Below are positions 34,734 to 46,571 of a stretch of DNA of 64,000 nt, one piece after another; position 1 is the first letter of the stretch, and every line of letters begins with the position of its first letter. Source of the stretch: Acanthamoeba sp. SK_2022b (taxonomy: Eukaryota; Discosea; Longamoebia; Acanthamoebidae); assembly GCA_027943245.1 (NCBI GenBank), contig JANDJZ010000073.1:62001-126000 (forward strand), read 5' to 3'. Position numbers and translations under genes: made by a program. The notes under the pieces are model-generated. The model was not told where the DNA came from, did no database searches, and saw only the letters and a list, made by a program, of their open reading frames with translations.

Positions 34734-35287
34734 CCTCCAAGCTTGAGAAATGCGTGCGTACGCGCTGTAGCAGCAACAAGTGGTTGCGGGGACAAAAAAT
34801 TAAGCATAACACTTTCGGGGCCTGAAGTGAAGCACAGGTTTGCGCTGAAAGCAGCCGCCGCCCAGTTGCTGCTGACGTCGGCACCGTTTCCGGTTGGTGG
34901 GTGTACCGGTAAAGCACGAGGCAATAGCACACTCAGTGATATGAGAGCCAGGGCAGATCCAGGGCAGATACGACTGAGAATGAGGAGGACAAGGAGAGTT
35001 CTGAGACTGGATCTCAGGGGCTGCTGCAGCCCATGAGAAGCTTCTAATTCACACCACTTTTTTCCAACTTTTTAACAAACCTAAAAATGGTGTACATAAT
35101 GCCAAGGTTGAAGGTACTTTTCATGTAGATGTGGAATGGAGCACAAAATGAAGATCTATTCACAAGTGAAGAGTTACACAAGTTTCCAGTGACAAAAGCA
35201 CTCTTGTCACATACTGGGGCCACCAAACACCAGTACTTTGATGTGCTGCTCTTCCTCATCTATGTCCAGAAGAAAGCAGTGCAAGTC

Positions 35288-35758
35288 TCAGTGTTCAGAA
35301 AAAAGTAACAATGTATCTTGAGACAGCCCTGCTCTTTCATCAAACACATGCAAGTACAGAACCATGGGGCACAGCTCCTTCAGTTCCATGACCATTTCAT
35401 ATACCATTGGAGGGGATCCACCACAATGGTAGATGCACTTGCCAACATTGGTGCTGCACAGAGATGATTTTGCCAATCCAGAAGTCATCAGTTGTTCATC
35501 ACTGTCTGGATGTACTGCAACCCAGAGGCCAGGGGCGAAGTTGAAGCTTTTTACAGTTGGTGCAGTTCTGCTGCACAAGATGCCCAAAAGTTTGTAGTCA
35601 GGTGAGTGAGCTGTCTTGAGGGGTTGAGGGGGTGGGAAGGATTTTGTATGGAGCTCCTGTGGCATTGCTGTGAGCTTAGCCACAAAATTGGACATCACAA
35701 GATTGTATGTGTACCTTTGGGAGACCTTGAACCAACCTCCATCATCAAATGCATACAT
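35288..35758 (-). pseudogene. Transposon-encoded protein remnant, C-terminal piece
   Basis: Encodes FNFAPGLWVAVHPDSDE and is then frameshifted relative to the sibling copy at 50040-50240, whose minus strand reads FNFAPGLWIAVQLDEDE, then DDFWITKIISVQW. The two copies differ at many positions but keep the same protein frame locally. This implies descent from one protein-coding element. The FWI-x-KI core resembles C-terminal small beta domains often found on transposase-type proteins; that comparison is inference. Confidence 0.6.
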
Positions 35759-35928
35759 GGTCCCTTACAAATGTTGCAAGTACCCTGCTGGCCTGTGCTA
35801 CGAATTTTCAGCCAACTCTCAAGCATGTCAAAAAGTTGCTTTTGTAATGCAGGTCTTATGCAGTTGTTCAGGTCAAGTGAGAATGGCATACAAAACTATT
35901 TGGTGCAAACCACCATCTCATCTCAACT

Positions 35929-36130
<202 letters not shown>

Positions 36131-36848
36131 AGCACACCACCTGGTTTTGTAAGCCCACCAGTAAATTTAACTTCCTTTTGCCACACCAAAAATTAAGACC
36201 ATGATATTCACTTCGGATTTTGTATTTAAAAACTGAAATTTTACCCAATTAAAATCTGTTTTATTATAGCTAAATTATAGTAATCTTGAAATTACAAACC
36301 AGTTGAGGAAAAATTTGTGCCCCTGTAGTGCGCTTCACCAAGCCAAGCCAAACACTTCCTTTTTCACCAGACACTGCTATTATGTGGCCTTGCCTGTTAG
36401 GGCAAGGCCAGCACAGTAAGGTGGGTCAAGAGGCTCAGCAGGAATAGTATCATGGCCTTGAGAAGCAGCATAGTTGTAAACCCACTGATATGGATTCACA
36501 AGTAGGCACTCATGAGGAGGATTAGTGGAGATACCATGCGCTCATACGAGGCCTGGAGCTGAGCACAGTTGTTGAGGTCTGTGAGGGCATGCAGGGTATC
36601 CTTGAGAGTGGTTGGATCAAGCTGAGCAGGAACCAAGCTGAGGAACTGGAGTGGTCCTTGGTTTTCAGCTGCACCCTTCCATCATCACCATGAGTAAAGC
36701 AGAAGATATGTGGGTGTGAGGTGCCCTTCACACTTTGGATATTAGGGTCCAGCCAGGTCATCAACATTCAAGCAGGAAAAGGGGTTCTGGCTTATGAATA
36801 TCATTGGAGTGTTGAGCCCTTGCACCCACAGTATGATATTATGGAAGG

Positions 36849-37275
36849 CTAGCCAGTGATAGTAAGCCAGCGTGTCTTGTTCTTGTCCTCATAGCTGCTA
36901 TTATCAACCTGGAGGTATAAGGTTGTAGGCTGTATGCCTGCTGCTGGGCTTGCAAGGTGGCGACTAAGGTGGTGGTGCAGCAAGGAGAGGGCAAAGTCTG
37001 GGCCACAGCCAAACTGACCATGATGTAAGTAATGCAACCATCTCTTAAGGCCATAGTTGATCAAACCATGAATGCCAACCTTGAAGAGCTGCTCTACTTC
37101 CAGCAAGAGGCAGAAGTATCGTATCACTTGAAACATCCATAATCACAGAGAAGACACCACTAGGATCAGTGCTTGCTTCCTGCTGATGTAGGTGATACAT
37201 CTTACCCTCCTTTTCAAAAAGGCGCAAATGCTCAAACTTTTGCTTCTTCAGCTGGGCCCTCTGTGCTGTTGTCAT
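36849..37275 (-). pseudogene. DDE-type transposase remnant, N-terminal and core pieces
   Basis: Two overlapping minus-strand frames carry the recognisable parts. The first gives KFEHLRLFEKEGKMYHLHQQ followed by VFSVIMDVS, the first catalytic-Asp strand. After a frameshift near 37130 the second gives LYLQVDNSSYEDKNK, the second catalytic-Asp motif (LQ-x-DN...NKN) of a eukaryotic DDE family. The third acidic residue was not found. Frameshift and fragmentation show loss of function. Confidence 0.6.
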
Positions 37276-38071
37276 GCACTGATTAATCAGTTGATCATTT
37301 GTTGATGCTACAGAGGCCTAGGACACAGAACTTGGGGAACTTGACGTTGTGCTCAAATGTTCAAGTTGGTCCACATCAACAATTGAAGCTTCATTTCTAC
37401 CCTTTATCTGTCTTTTCGCCCATACAGGAGATCTAAAAATATCCTATCAACCCATTTGCCCTGTTTTTCCTACTATCTATCCAAAATTAGAATTCAAAAT
37501 CAATTTTAAAATGACTGGACCTCTCATTTGATGATAGAGGCGGTTATTGCTTCTCCAAGATTTTTTGTCTTACCTTTTTCTCCATTCAGGGCACCTCACC
37601 CACGTCTTCCCAACTCTCTGCTTGGGTAAAGGGCAAGGAGACTAAATAACCTCTGGGTCAACCTCTCTCCTACTCTCCTGTGTCATCCACTTCCACTACT
37701 CTCCCATCATCTATACCTTACCATCTCCTCCGCTAGCCCTCACTCCCTTAGTGGCTTTTTTACACAAGAATAGAAAAAAACACCTAGCACTCCTCCTGAC
37801 ACTCCACACCATCTCCAGAGGGGACCCCTTTCCAAATTGGGGTAGGCCCATAGGGTTTGTGGGTGTGGTTGGTCTACAGGAGTCACCAGTATCTTGCTGT
37901 GGGCGCCCTGCACAGTTGCTGCAGGGCAGTTGGGCTGATATCTTTCTCATCGGTAACAGGAAGGGACAGAGGCATTATCATGCTTGTCAACACTAACTGC
38001 CACACCATATAAACCAGTTTCGGGTTCATGAAAAAAGCAGCCGCTCTTTGAAGGGAGAACGCGAGCAGCCA

Positions 38072-41000
38072 TCAGATGGAGAGGTGCTTTTCAGCGAGGC
38101 GCCAACTGCGGTTGTCGGACTCGCTGTCGGGCGGAGACATCATCCCCTCCCGCACGAGGGACTGCTGCATCTCCTCGTACTCCTCCTCGGTGTACTCCAT
38201 GAAGTGGCTGCGCGCGGTCTTGTCCTCCTCCTCGTTCTTCTCCCGCGCATCGTCGTCGTCGTCGTGGCCTTCGAAGAACACGTATCGCGCGTCCTCCTTC
38301 CCGCCGCTCGCCCTGTCCTTTGCCGCCGTCTTGGTCGACTCTGTTCGCTCCTTTTGGCGCCGTCGCCACTGGGCCACCAGCTGTCGACTCCGTCGTCGCT
38401 GCTCCCGCCGCTGCTCCTGCTGATACTTCTCGATTGTGGGGCTCTCGGCGTAGCCCTGTGGCTCGCCCGCCGCTCCGTAGACGTAGTCCTGCAGGTCGCT
38501 GCTCGTGTAGTGGTCCCCGCTGCTGTCCCTGTCCTCCTCGCCATCGCCTCGCGGCTGATTGTCCGGCTGGGCGCGGGGCGCGGTCGCGCGCGGCGAGGGA
38601 CTGCGCTTTCCCCCGCCATGCCGCCGCCGACTCCCCGCATCCGCCGCCCGCCCGCCGCTCGTCGCCGCCGCCTCCACCTCCCCCTCCCCCTCCCCTTCCC
38701 CCTCCCCCTCCTCTTCATTGCCCGATCCCCTGCCTCCCTTGGCCGGGCGCGACGCTCCCCGTGGCTGGCCCTGGCCGCGCTGCTGCTGTCGGTAGGCGGT
38801 CAGCCGCTCCTCGTAGCAGGTCTGGCCCTCCCATGCGGAGCAGGTCATGAGGAGGTAGTAGCTCGCGAACGAGATGCCTACGGCCACGAACCACGCGTAG
38901 TGGTAGAGGGCAACGATCAGGCGCAGCGCAGCGGAGGCGTCGGCGCCGGGCTCGGGCAGGAAGCCGACGGCCACGAGGAAGCCCGGCAGGCAGGGCACGA
39001 GCCCGAGGCCCACGGCCACGCCGGCCTTAATGTTCCACCCGCGCCAGTATTCGTAGATGCCCACGCCCGGCACGACGTCACCGCGCTCATCCTCCTCATC
39101 GTCGTCGTCGCCGCCGCCGCCGCCCTTGCTGACAGCGATGGCGTCGTAGTGGGCGCGGCGAGATGAGGGCGCGTCGTGGTCGCTCACGATCTCCACGCTG
39201 CTAAGATCCTCGTCGCCGCCCTGCGGAAGGCAATGGATGCGCACGCGAACGCGGCGCGGCCCCCAAAAGCCGTGTGAGCGAGCGGAGGGGGGCTCCAGTG
39301 ATGGTGGGGAACTCTACCTTTGCTGGGTCGTAGTAGAGCTCCTCCACGATGAGCTCTCTACGCTTGAGAATGTGGAAATCGCACACCATCACCTGCGCGC
39401 CCACAACGCAACACATGTCCGGGGGGGGGGGTAAGACGATGAACCGGAGAAACGGAGAGGGGGGCAGGGCTGAAGCTGTCCGTACGCCAGCGATGGCGCC
39501 GAGCACGGCGGAGTAGCCGATGAGCCAGATGAAGATGAAGTCGTTGGCGTCGGAGAAGAGCTTCCACGGGAAGATGAGCAGACCGGCGATGCCGGTGATG
39601 TAGCCGCCCATCTTGAAGTCGATGACTTCCGGGTTGATGTTGGAGAAGTCGTTGGCCGGCGAGACGAGGTTGGCCGTGATGTTCATGGCCAGCACCGAGA
39701 AGACCATCACCAGGTTGGCCACGACGCGCCACACTGTGGGGAAGTGGTCGAACAGCTCCGACGGCTGCCACAGCGGCCGACCGTAGAGCATCGCCGTCGC
39801 TCCCGTCACCGCGATGCCTGTGATGAGGCACACGTAAGGGCGAGCGTCAAAGAAAGAGGGGGGGAGAGAGAGAGAGAGGAGGAGGAGGAGGCACATGCGG
39901 CATACCGATGAAGGCGAACAAGGTCGTGGGGATGGGCAGACCCAGTGACTGGCCGACGATTTGTGCTGTTTCCGCGCCACCACACGAACGCGAGGAAAAG
40001 AGAGTGAGCGGGACAGGACTGCAGTCACATTATTCGACTTTTATTAAAATAAAACTTAAAAATAAACAAAAATGAATTTAAACTGAATAGCTTCCGCATA
40101 CCTTTCTGCGATTTGGCGAACCGGGTAAAGTCCTGCGTGGGTGGGTGAGACGACGCTGAACATTGCAGCGAATGGGAGAAGAGCGGGCGAGAGATGGTAC
40201 CAGGATATTGAGGGCCATGGTCGACCAGGCGCCCACCATGGCCGTCAGGCCGGGCAAGAACGATCGGAACAACCAACCGAGCGCACTCTCCTCTCCGCCT
40301 ATTCGCGTGCCAGCCAGGCGTAAAGGGCTGAGCGGCAAAGGTTGCACAGTGGGTGGGAAAGGGGAGCGAGGCAAGTACTTTCGGGAGTGTTCTCGAATTG
40401 GTTGGTGATGTCAAGCATGGCGCTGAGGGAGCCGGTGGCGGTCCACGCCCAGACGAGGAGGCCGAGGGCCGACACGCCGAGCAGGGGCGCGGTGACTACC
40501 TCGAACACCTTCATACTCTCGATGCCCTTGTATACAAAGACCATGTGCACGGCGAGGAAGCCCACAAAGGACGCGAGCTGAAGCAGGCTCACGCCCATCC
40601 ATGAGCCCAGCGAGACGTCGACGCTCTCGAGGAACGGAAGCAGCGCCAAGAGGATCGAGTGAATGGCCTGCGCGCCCAGCCACACGTTGAAGGCAAACCA
40701 ACCTGTGCGTGTGTGCGTGCGTGTGTGCAATGGTGGGCCAGATTGGTCACTGTGACTAGGTTGATGTGGAAGGGGATAAAAAGTACCGATGGCCACGATG
40801 CCGCGGGAGAGTGCGGCCACAACGGCCCCGCGTCGGCCGAAGGAGCTGCGGAGGAAGACCGGGAAGGCGATGCCGTACTTGGTGCCCGCGTAGCCGTTGA
40901 GGAGGAGTGGGAGGAGCACCAGCAGATTGCCCAGGAACACTGCTCGCACGCCACGCACATACGCGCCCCGCGCGGTGGCACACGATCAGAGGGCGTCCAG

Positions 41001-41529
41001 CGAAGAGAGCGGATGCCCCCACCGCGGTCACGTCGCGCGCACATGACGAGGCAGGAGAGGGGACGGGTACCGGCGAGGGTGGCGTGCCACCAGTTGAGCC
41101 CCACGGCGAGGAGCGAGGAGCCGAACAAGTAGGTCGACACGTTCACCGACAAGCTCAGCTGCCGACGTCCACCAGACCCATCCAACAAAAGCCGAGCAGC
41201 AAAGAGGGTGAGTAGTGCTGGACCTTGGGCATTCGTAAAGTTTATCCAGAATAAATCGTTTGTTTGTAATCACAAAAAGCAAGCTGGCATACCCAGATGG
41301 CTCCAAAATCACGAGCAGTCCACGTTTGTAGAGAGGGAGGGGTGGGGTAGAGGTCCTCTACAGCGACCTCTTTCTTTCCTCGATTGTTGTGATTTTTGGG
41401 ATTATCGTTCAATCCATTTCCGTGGGACAGAAGATGGGTTGTCTCTCTGGCCTCCAGCTCGGCGGGGCTCTCCACCCGCACCTCCACCTTACCTCGCATC
41501 GCGAGTTTGAGGGCCACCGCACCAAACAC
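38072..41529 (-). CDS. NCS1-family nucleobase/allantoin-type permease
   Basis: Plasma-membrane symporter family for purines, uracil, allantoin or related compounds. The start at 41529 (MFGAVALKLAMRGK) leads to DLYPTPPSLQTWTARDFGAI, spliced in phase to LSLSVNVSTYLFGSSLLAVG and LNWWHATLAG, the family's first helices. Further membrane segments: LGNLLVLLPLLLNGYAGTKY, GIAFPVFLRSSFGRRGA, NVWLGAQAIHSILLALLPFL, VGFLAVHMVFVYKGIES, a DFTRFAKSQK loop, AMNITANLVSPANDFSNINP and MGGYITGIAGLLIFPWKLF, as in Mhp1-type carriers. About twelve helices in all. The last exon has two more hydrophobic segments and then an unusually long cytosolic tail, rich in Arg, Gln, Glu and Gly, to the stop at 38072. Substrate cannot be assigned. 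Confidence 0.88.
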
Positions 41530-41764
41530 ACCGCTTTCTATTTCTTTCCTCTGCGCGCCAAGTTATTTGTGTTCTTCGCGGTGTGTGCCAGCGCTTCTGC
41601 CCGCAACACCGCTTCTGCTGCGATGTCATCGGTGTGAATGAAGAACACTGCGGCAACGCAGCAGACGCAGAAGAGGAAGGGGATCCGGTTTTGACGAGAG
41701 CAAGAGTTTATGCAACGCCTAAAGAGAACCATCGACCATGACGGTTATCGGCCAGAGCAGCTGT

Positions 41765-43190
41765 TTACTTGAAGATCTTGCCGTTGTCGTGGAACTTGCG
41801 GTCACCGAAGTCACCCTCCCACGACCAGTAGGCCTCGACGAGCTTGCGCTGGGCAGCGTCGTTGTGGTCGACCTTGGTCCAGGTGTGGTGCTCGGCGTCG
41901 GGGTTCTCCCAGAGCTCCTCGGGCAGCTCAGTGCCGCGGAAGAGCCAGAGGCCGCCGATCTGGAGCTTGGGCTCCTCGCCGAAGATGAGGAGGGAACCGA
42001 AACCGTACTTGCGGAGCCTGTCCATGCGCTGGAGGAAGCCGCCAACGAGGTTGCTGGTCATGAACATCTTGGTGAGCTCGTCGTTGTACTTGTAGTCCGA
42101 CAGCCAGAGCGACCAGCCCTCAGCGTCGAAGTGCTCCCAGAACCAGGGCATGGCGACCTTGAGGATGTCGTTGTTGGAGTAGGTCCTCTTCCACTCGTCG
42201 AGGTCGAGCTTGGTGGGGGGAAGGAGATCCAGCTTGCTCTTGGCCTTGGGCTTGGCAGCGCCCTCCTCCTCACCGGCGGCAGCGGTGGTCTCAGCCTTCT
42301 TAGCGGGGGCAGCCTCGGCCTTCTTGGCGGGGGCAGCGGTAGCACCCTTGGCGACAGCCATCTTCTCGGCCAGCTTGACCTCGCCCACCACAGTCCTGAA
42401 CTGGGGCTGGTTGACGCAGGTAAGGAACCACCTGTTCACGTTGCCGTAGTTCTTGCGGAAAGTGATGTCCAACACCTAGTATTGTGACGGCCATTACCAA
42501 CGAGGTTAGTACAGATCTGAAACGATGCAGCGGAGGGGGGGGTTTACCATGGTGTAAAGACGGTAGAGCGACATCGACACGACGATATCAGCAAGCGAGA
42601 CGCGCTCACCGACGAGGTAGGTGCGGTAGGTGAGGTGCTTGTTGAGGAGCTCAAGGGCCTTCTTGATGTCGGCCTTGGCACGCTCAGTGGCCTCAGCGTT
42701 GAAGGGCACGATCTCGAAGATCGGGTACAGCCAAGCGGAGGCAGGGAGCTCAATCTCGTTGGCCGAGAAATCGATCCACTGATCAATGAGCGACTGAAAA
42801 GCAATAGTTGGTCAGTACGGACGCTTCTAATCTCCGGAGGAGGGAAGATTCGTACAGCCTCATAGGGGCTGGAGCCGTAGATCTTGGAGCTACCACCATA
42901 CCTGGCCGCTGCGAAGAGAAGACAATGATGAAAATTTCTTCCAGATGTACTGGCCAGAGTAAAAATCTCGTACCATAGCGGGCAATGGCGTTGCTCTCGA
43001 AGAGAGGGCCCTCAGGGGTCTCAAGGGCGGGGACCTTCTGGAGGGGGAACTTGGCCGCGAACTCGGGGGTCTTGTTGTCGACGCCGATCTGGAAGGCGGG
43101 GGCCTCGATCTGGAGACCGGTGAAGTTACCGGCGATCTGGGCCTTCCACACGCGGTGGTTGTTGGGGTACGAGAAGATCTTCTGCTCCAT
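41765..43190 (-). CDS. EEF1G: Translation elongation factor eEF1B gamma
   Basis: Subunit of the eEF1B exchange complex that recharges eEF1A with GTP. The start at 43190 (MEQKIFSYPNNHRVWKAQIA) begins a GST-like N-terminal domain, which includes FPLQKVPALETPEGPLFESN and IDQWIDFSANEIELPAS, then AYRTYLVGE-like RTYLVGERVSLADIVVSMS and FRKNYGNVNRWFLTCVNQP. A Lys/Ala/Glu linker (KKAEAAPAKKAE) follows. The conserved C-terminal domain is complete, with FWEHFDAEGWSLWLSDYKYN, FMTSNLVGGFLQRMDRLRKY, FGSLLIFGEE and YWSWEGDFGDRKF, ending NGKIFK and TAA at 41765. About 400 residues, normal. Three or so introns, all in the GST-like half. Strong codon regularity suggests high expression. Confidence 0.97.
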
Positions 43191-43501
43191 TCCATAGCGC
43201 GATGCATTCGAAATTAGTCTCCATACCTTCCTTTCACAGCTCCGGCCCGGGCCTTGAGCTCGCGCGAGATGAACAATAAAGAGGGGCAGCCAAAAAACGC
43301 ACGTGAGACATGAGGGCTACTAGGCTGCTGTGTGTAGTGCGACGGGCGAAGGGCAAAAGACAGGCTGCGCCACTCCGCCTGTTCCCCTCGTTCGGGGTTT
43401 GCCCCGAACCCCCCCCCCACCATTCGTAGTAATTTCTCAGCACCAAATCCCAGCTGTTTTTCTGTCGACCCGAGGACGCTGCAGCGACTTGGTGCTGATG
43501 T

Positions 43502-44976
43502 TTAATCATACCAATGAAGGAAGAGTAAAGAGAAGGAACAGACGAGAAGGAAGATGAGGATAAACACTCGAAAGTCTCGTCCGCTCTTGCTCGCACTCTG
43601 CAGGTAGTCGTTGCCGCGCTGCACCGAGTCCACGCTCTCGATCGCCTTTTTGTGAATGTCCTCGATAGCTTCCTACACAGACAATGAAGTGAGCAACAGC
43701 GATTGCCGCTCCCGCACACGAACGAGACCGAATGTGATAAGCTAAATGCATAGAAAGACTCATACCTTCTGCTCGGAGACCTTGTTCGCGAAGAGGGTTT
43801 GTAGGTGCGATATCTCGATCACCTGCTTCTCGATTTCTCGCGTTTTATCGACAAGAGTCTCAAAGTTGTGTTGTAGCGTTGTGTTCTCTTGTTTGAGCAT
43901 GTTGCGTTCGCTTTCTGTCAGTTCCAAGTCCTCGTCATCGGCTCCTTCTTGGAGTAGATCATCTGCATGCGCGTGTGCGTGTGTAGTATATGACGAAGGA
44001 GTGAGTCAGACATGGCCCGCCAGCAATGCGACATTGTGGGTTGTAGATTTTGAAGGACCTGAGGTTGTGTCTTCGGCCACGCTCTCTCTGCCACCCACAC
44101 CGGCGGCGTCGAGCATGCTCTTCTCGCGGGAGGGTGTGATTCGCCTGTAATAGGAATGTCGCTCCTCGAGCTGATGCTGCATCCGCAGGCCCCTACAGCC
44201 AAGGATACGGCAAAATCACGCGGCGATGGCCAGGCGCCACCGAGTCGCTTCAGCAACACACACAGAGAGAGAGAGAAAGAGAGAAGCTATGCACCTGTGC
44301 TGTGCATGAAGCCTGCTGAGGTCTTCCAAACGTTTGTAGAGGTCCATAACAACTCCGCTCAGGTGTTCTCGTGCATTCTCGCCCAGAGCCTGGTAGTCTC
44401 TGCTCGTGTCTGCACGTGTGTTCAAATGAGTTGACACCACACTCACTCGCGCGCGGGTTTGTGTGCGACTTACCGAGCTCGAACTTGAGCTTGTCGATCT
44501 TTTTACAGCAGTCTCGCATACACGCGTTCATCTCCTGCGCGCAGGAAGGCGAGCGCGTGCCCAACGCCACAAGCCGCGAATGGTGTGAGCGTGGCCCAAT
44601 ATCAGGCAATGGAGGCGCGTGCGCACACAGAAGGAGGGCGATACCTCGTCGATTTCGTCACGCTCCTGGTCGGTCATGCGGGCTCGCTTGTTGGCAAAAT
44701 GGCGGTGGGTGTCGATGTAGTCGCTGGCGTGGTCCAACAAGTACCGCCGCATGCGCTTCACGCCCTTCGCCTGTCGGGCACACCAGAGAATGCTAAGTGC
44801 ATGCAATGAAGGGGGAGGCAAAGCAGGGCAAGCATATGGAGTACGATGGCAAGAGCTTCTATCAGGAAGGGGGACTTGATTGGAGCACGAGGCAAAATCT
44901 CATCTTTGGGCGTCTTCAGTGCGTGAAGACTTCTCTTCTCCCGCACTATCTCTCGAAATGTGGCACTCACGTCCAT
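43502..44976 (-). CDS. STX18: Syntaxin-18-type Qa-SNARE of the ER
   Basis: Acts in Golgi-to-ER vesicle fusion. The start at 44976 (MDVSATFREIVREKR) and the next exon (KRMRRYLLDHASDYIDTHRH, then RARMTDQERDEID) match the conserved N-terminal helices of STX18. A variable middle follows. The SNARE motif includes SERNMLKQENTTLQHNFETL and KQVIEISHLQTLFANKVSEQ, with the central glutamine in HLQTLF as in animal STX18, then HKKAIESVDSVQRGNDYL. The tail anchor RVFILIFLLVCSFSLLFLHW ends with YD and TAA at 43502, nearly identical in pattern to the human tail. About 300 residues in seven or eight exons. It diverges from the 45214 gene over about 240 bp. Confidence 0.92.
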
Positions 44977-45213
44977 CCCCTGCTCTCTTTCTGTTCAGGC
45001 CAACCTGCGACCTTTGTATTGATGTTGTGGGTTGTTCTGTTTGCTTCGTCGCTTTCCTTGCCATTTCTCTGGGCTGACGTGGCCGCCAAAAATAAACAAA
45101 TAAAAACAAAAAAAAAACACCAAAAAAACGGCCATCAGCGTTTTGGCGCGCAACAAGCAACGGGCACACACAACAGAGTTGACAATTGAGATTAATCTCA
45201 CGACGTAGACCGA

Positions 45214-46182
45214 ATGAATCCCCACGCCTCGCCATTCCATCCTTCTGCTGCACGACAGCACCGAGACCAAGAGGACGATGAACTGTTGTTTACCTCCAAC
45301 CAACAACAGCAGCTGAGTCAGGAGACGCATCAGTACGACAACATGGTAATCGTCTTCGACGACGGCAGCGAGGGGAGCGAAGAAGACCTTCCTGCACCCC
45401 ACAACTCTTCCGCTCGCGGTCTCGTCAATCTGGAAGAGCTCCGCAACATCCATCGACAGCACCTGCCGGCGGGTGCCCAGGGCCAGGTGTGGTGGGCCCA
45501 GGCCGATCGCCACCTCGATACAGTGAAGTCCGTGAAAGACTTCTGGCGTGTATTCTCTGACGAAGGCGAGGCACAGGGCGTCATGTTGGCCTACAACTAC
45601 ATGTACCCTCACGTTGACCGCCACGCAACCGCCGCCAGCACGGCCGACCACCGCGCCACGACACAAGCCGACGACGATGCGGCCAAGATGGCCAGGCGCC
45701 ATTCGGGCGAGGGAGAGCCGGCCAACGAAAGCGCCGTTGCTCGACAGCGGCTACACGAGGTGCTCGAGGACGTCCGACGCTACATCCAGACGCGTATGCA
45801 CCCCGTGCAGGAAGTCTATCTGGGCACCGGGCCTCAGCTCTTCGACAACGCCGGGTCGGGTTTCAACCTCCAGTCGGCCCTCGGCCCGGCCCGCTCGCGG
45901 GGCGCCCTCTGCGTGTTTCACCGGTTCCACCCAGAAGAGGTGGAAGGCGCCACGGGCCCGCCCATTTCCTTCACTGTCCTGCTGGGCCCGCCTCCGCTGT
46001 CGTCGCCCTCGTCGTCCCCGCAACGCCGAGGACGGCAGCCCGTGAGCCCGCCCAGGCTGGGCAGCCGCGGACCCTTGGTGGCATCGTCGCCGGCCAGGCG
46101 AGCGGCGGCCTCGACCACGCCGGCCAGACGACAACGAACTGTTTCCGCTTCCGCCGCGACCGCGCCACAAGAGCGACAATGA
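45214..46182 (+). CDS. Uncharacterised 322-residue protein, intronless
   Basis: A single uninterrupted frame, rare in this window, from MNPHASPFHP to ERQ. The N-terminus has a short Gln run and an acidic patch (DDGSEGSEEDLP). The middle looks folded and hydrophobic-patterned: VKSVKDFWRVFSDEGEAQGV, AVARQRLHEVLEDVRRYIQT, VQEVYLGTGPQLFDNAGSGF. The C-terminal 80 residues are Ser/Pro/Arg-rich and probably disordered. No signal peptide or membrane segment. I recognise no family. The lack of introns could mean a retrocopy or just a simple gene; codon use matches neighbouring genes. Confidence 0.75.
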   Translation: MNPHASPFHPSAARQHRDQEDDELLFTSNQQQQLSQETHQYDNMVIVFDDGSEGSEEDLPAPHNSSARGLVNLEELRNIHRQHLPAGAQGQVWWAQADRHLDTVKSVKDFWRVFSDEGEAQGVMLAYNYMYPHVDRHATAASTADHRATTQADDDAAKMARRHSGEGEPANESAVARQRLHEVLEDVRRYIQTRMHPVQEVYLGTGPQLFDNAGSGFNLQSALGPARSRGALCVFHRFHPEEVEGATGPPISFTVLLGPPPLSSPSSSPQRRGRQPVSPPRLGSRGPLVASSPARRAAASTTPARRQRTVSASAATAPQERQ

Positions 46183-46571
46183 CACGATCGCACACCTCGC
46201 CCTCCTCCTCCCCTCTTTTGTTCTTTTCTAGCAGCCTCCCTGGCACGCTCTCAAGAGTTGTTGCGTGAGTGCGTGGCGTAGTGGCTGCAGGAAGAGTAGG
46301 CTGGATGGGCGCTGGGAACAGATGGTGGACGCAGCCAGAACGCGCACGCGCAAGTACGTGCGTTTCGTTCACCAGCTCTTCTTCTCTTGTCGCTAGGCCT
46401 TACCACGGCAGGCCACTGCTGCCGCGAGGACATGCAGGAGTGGGCCGCAGCAAACAGGGAAGCCGAACGCCAATAGACGATGTAAGGGCTACACAGCCGT
46501 CGGGAGTGCTTGAACGTGGGATCTTTTTATTTTTCCTCTCTCTCCTTGTTGTACATGCACCGCTTCACAGA
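46183..46571. other. Convergent 3' intergenic region
   Basis: About 390 bp between the stops of two convergent genes. It should hold both 3' ends. No gene or clear element was seen. Confidence 0.5.

Noticed and set aside
38048..39166. Plus-strand open frame of 372 codons, rich in Leu and Pro
   Set aside because: Antisense to the permease tail exon. The minus-strand reading has membrane helices that continue the permease; the plus-strand one is low-complexity.
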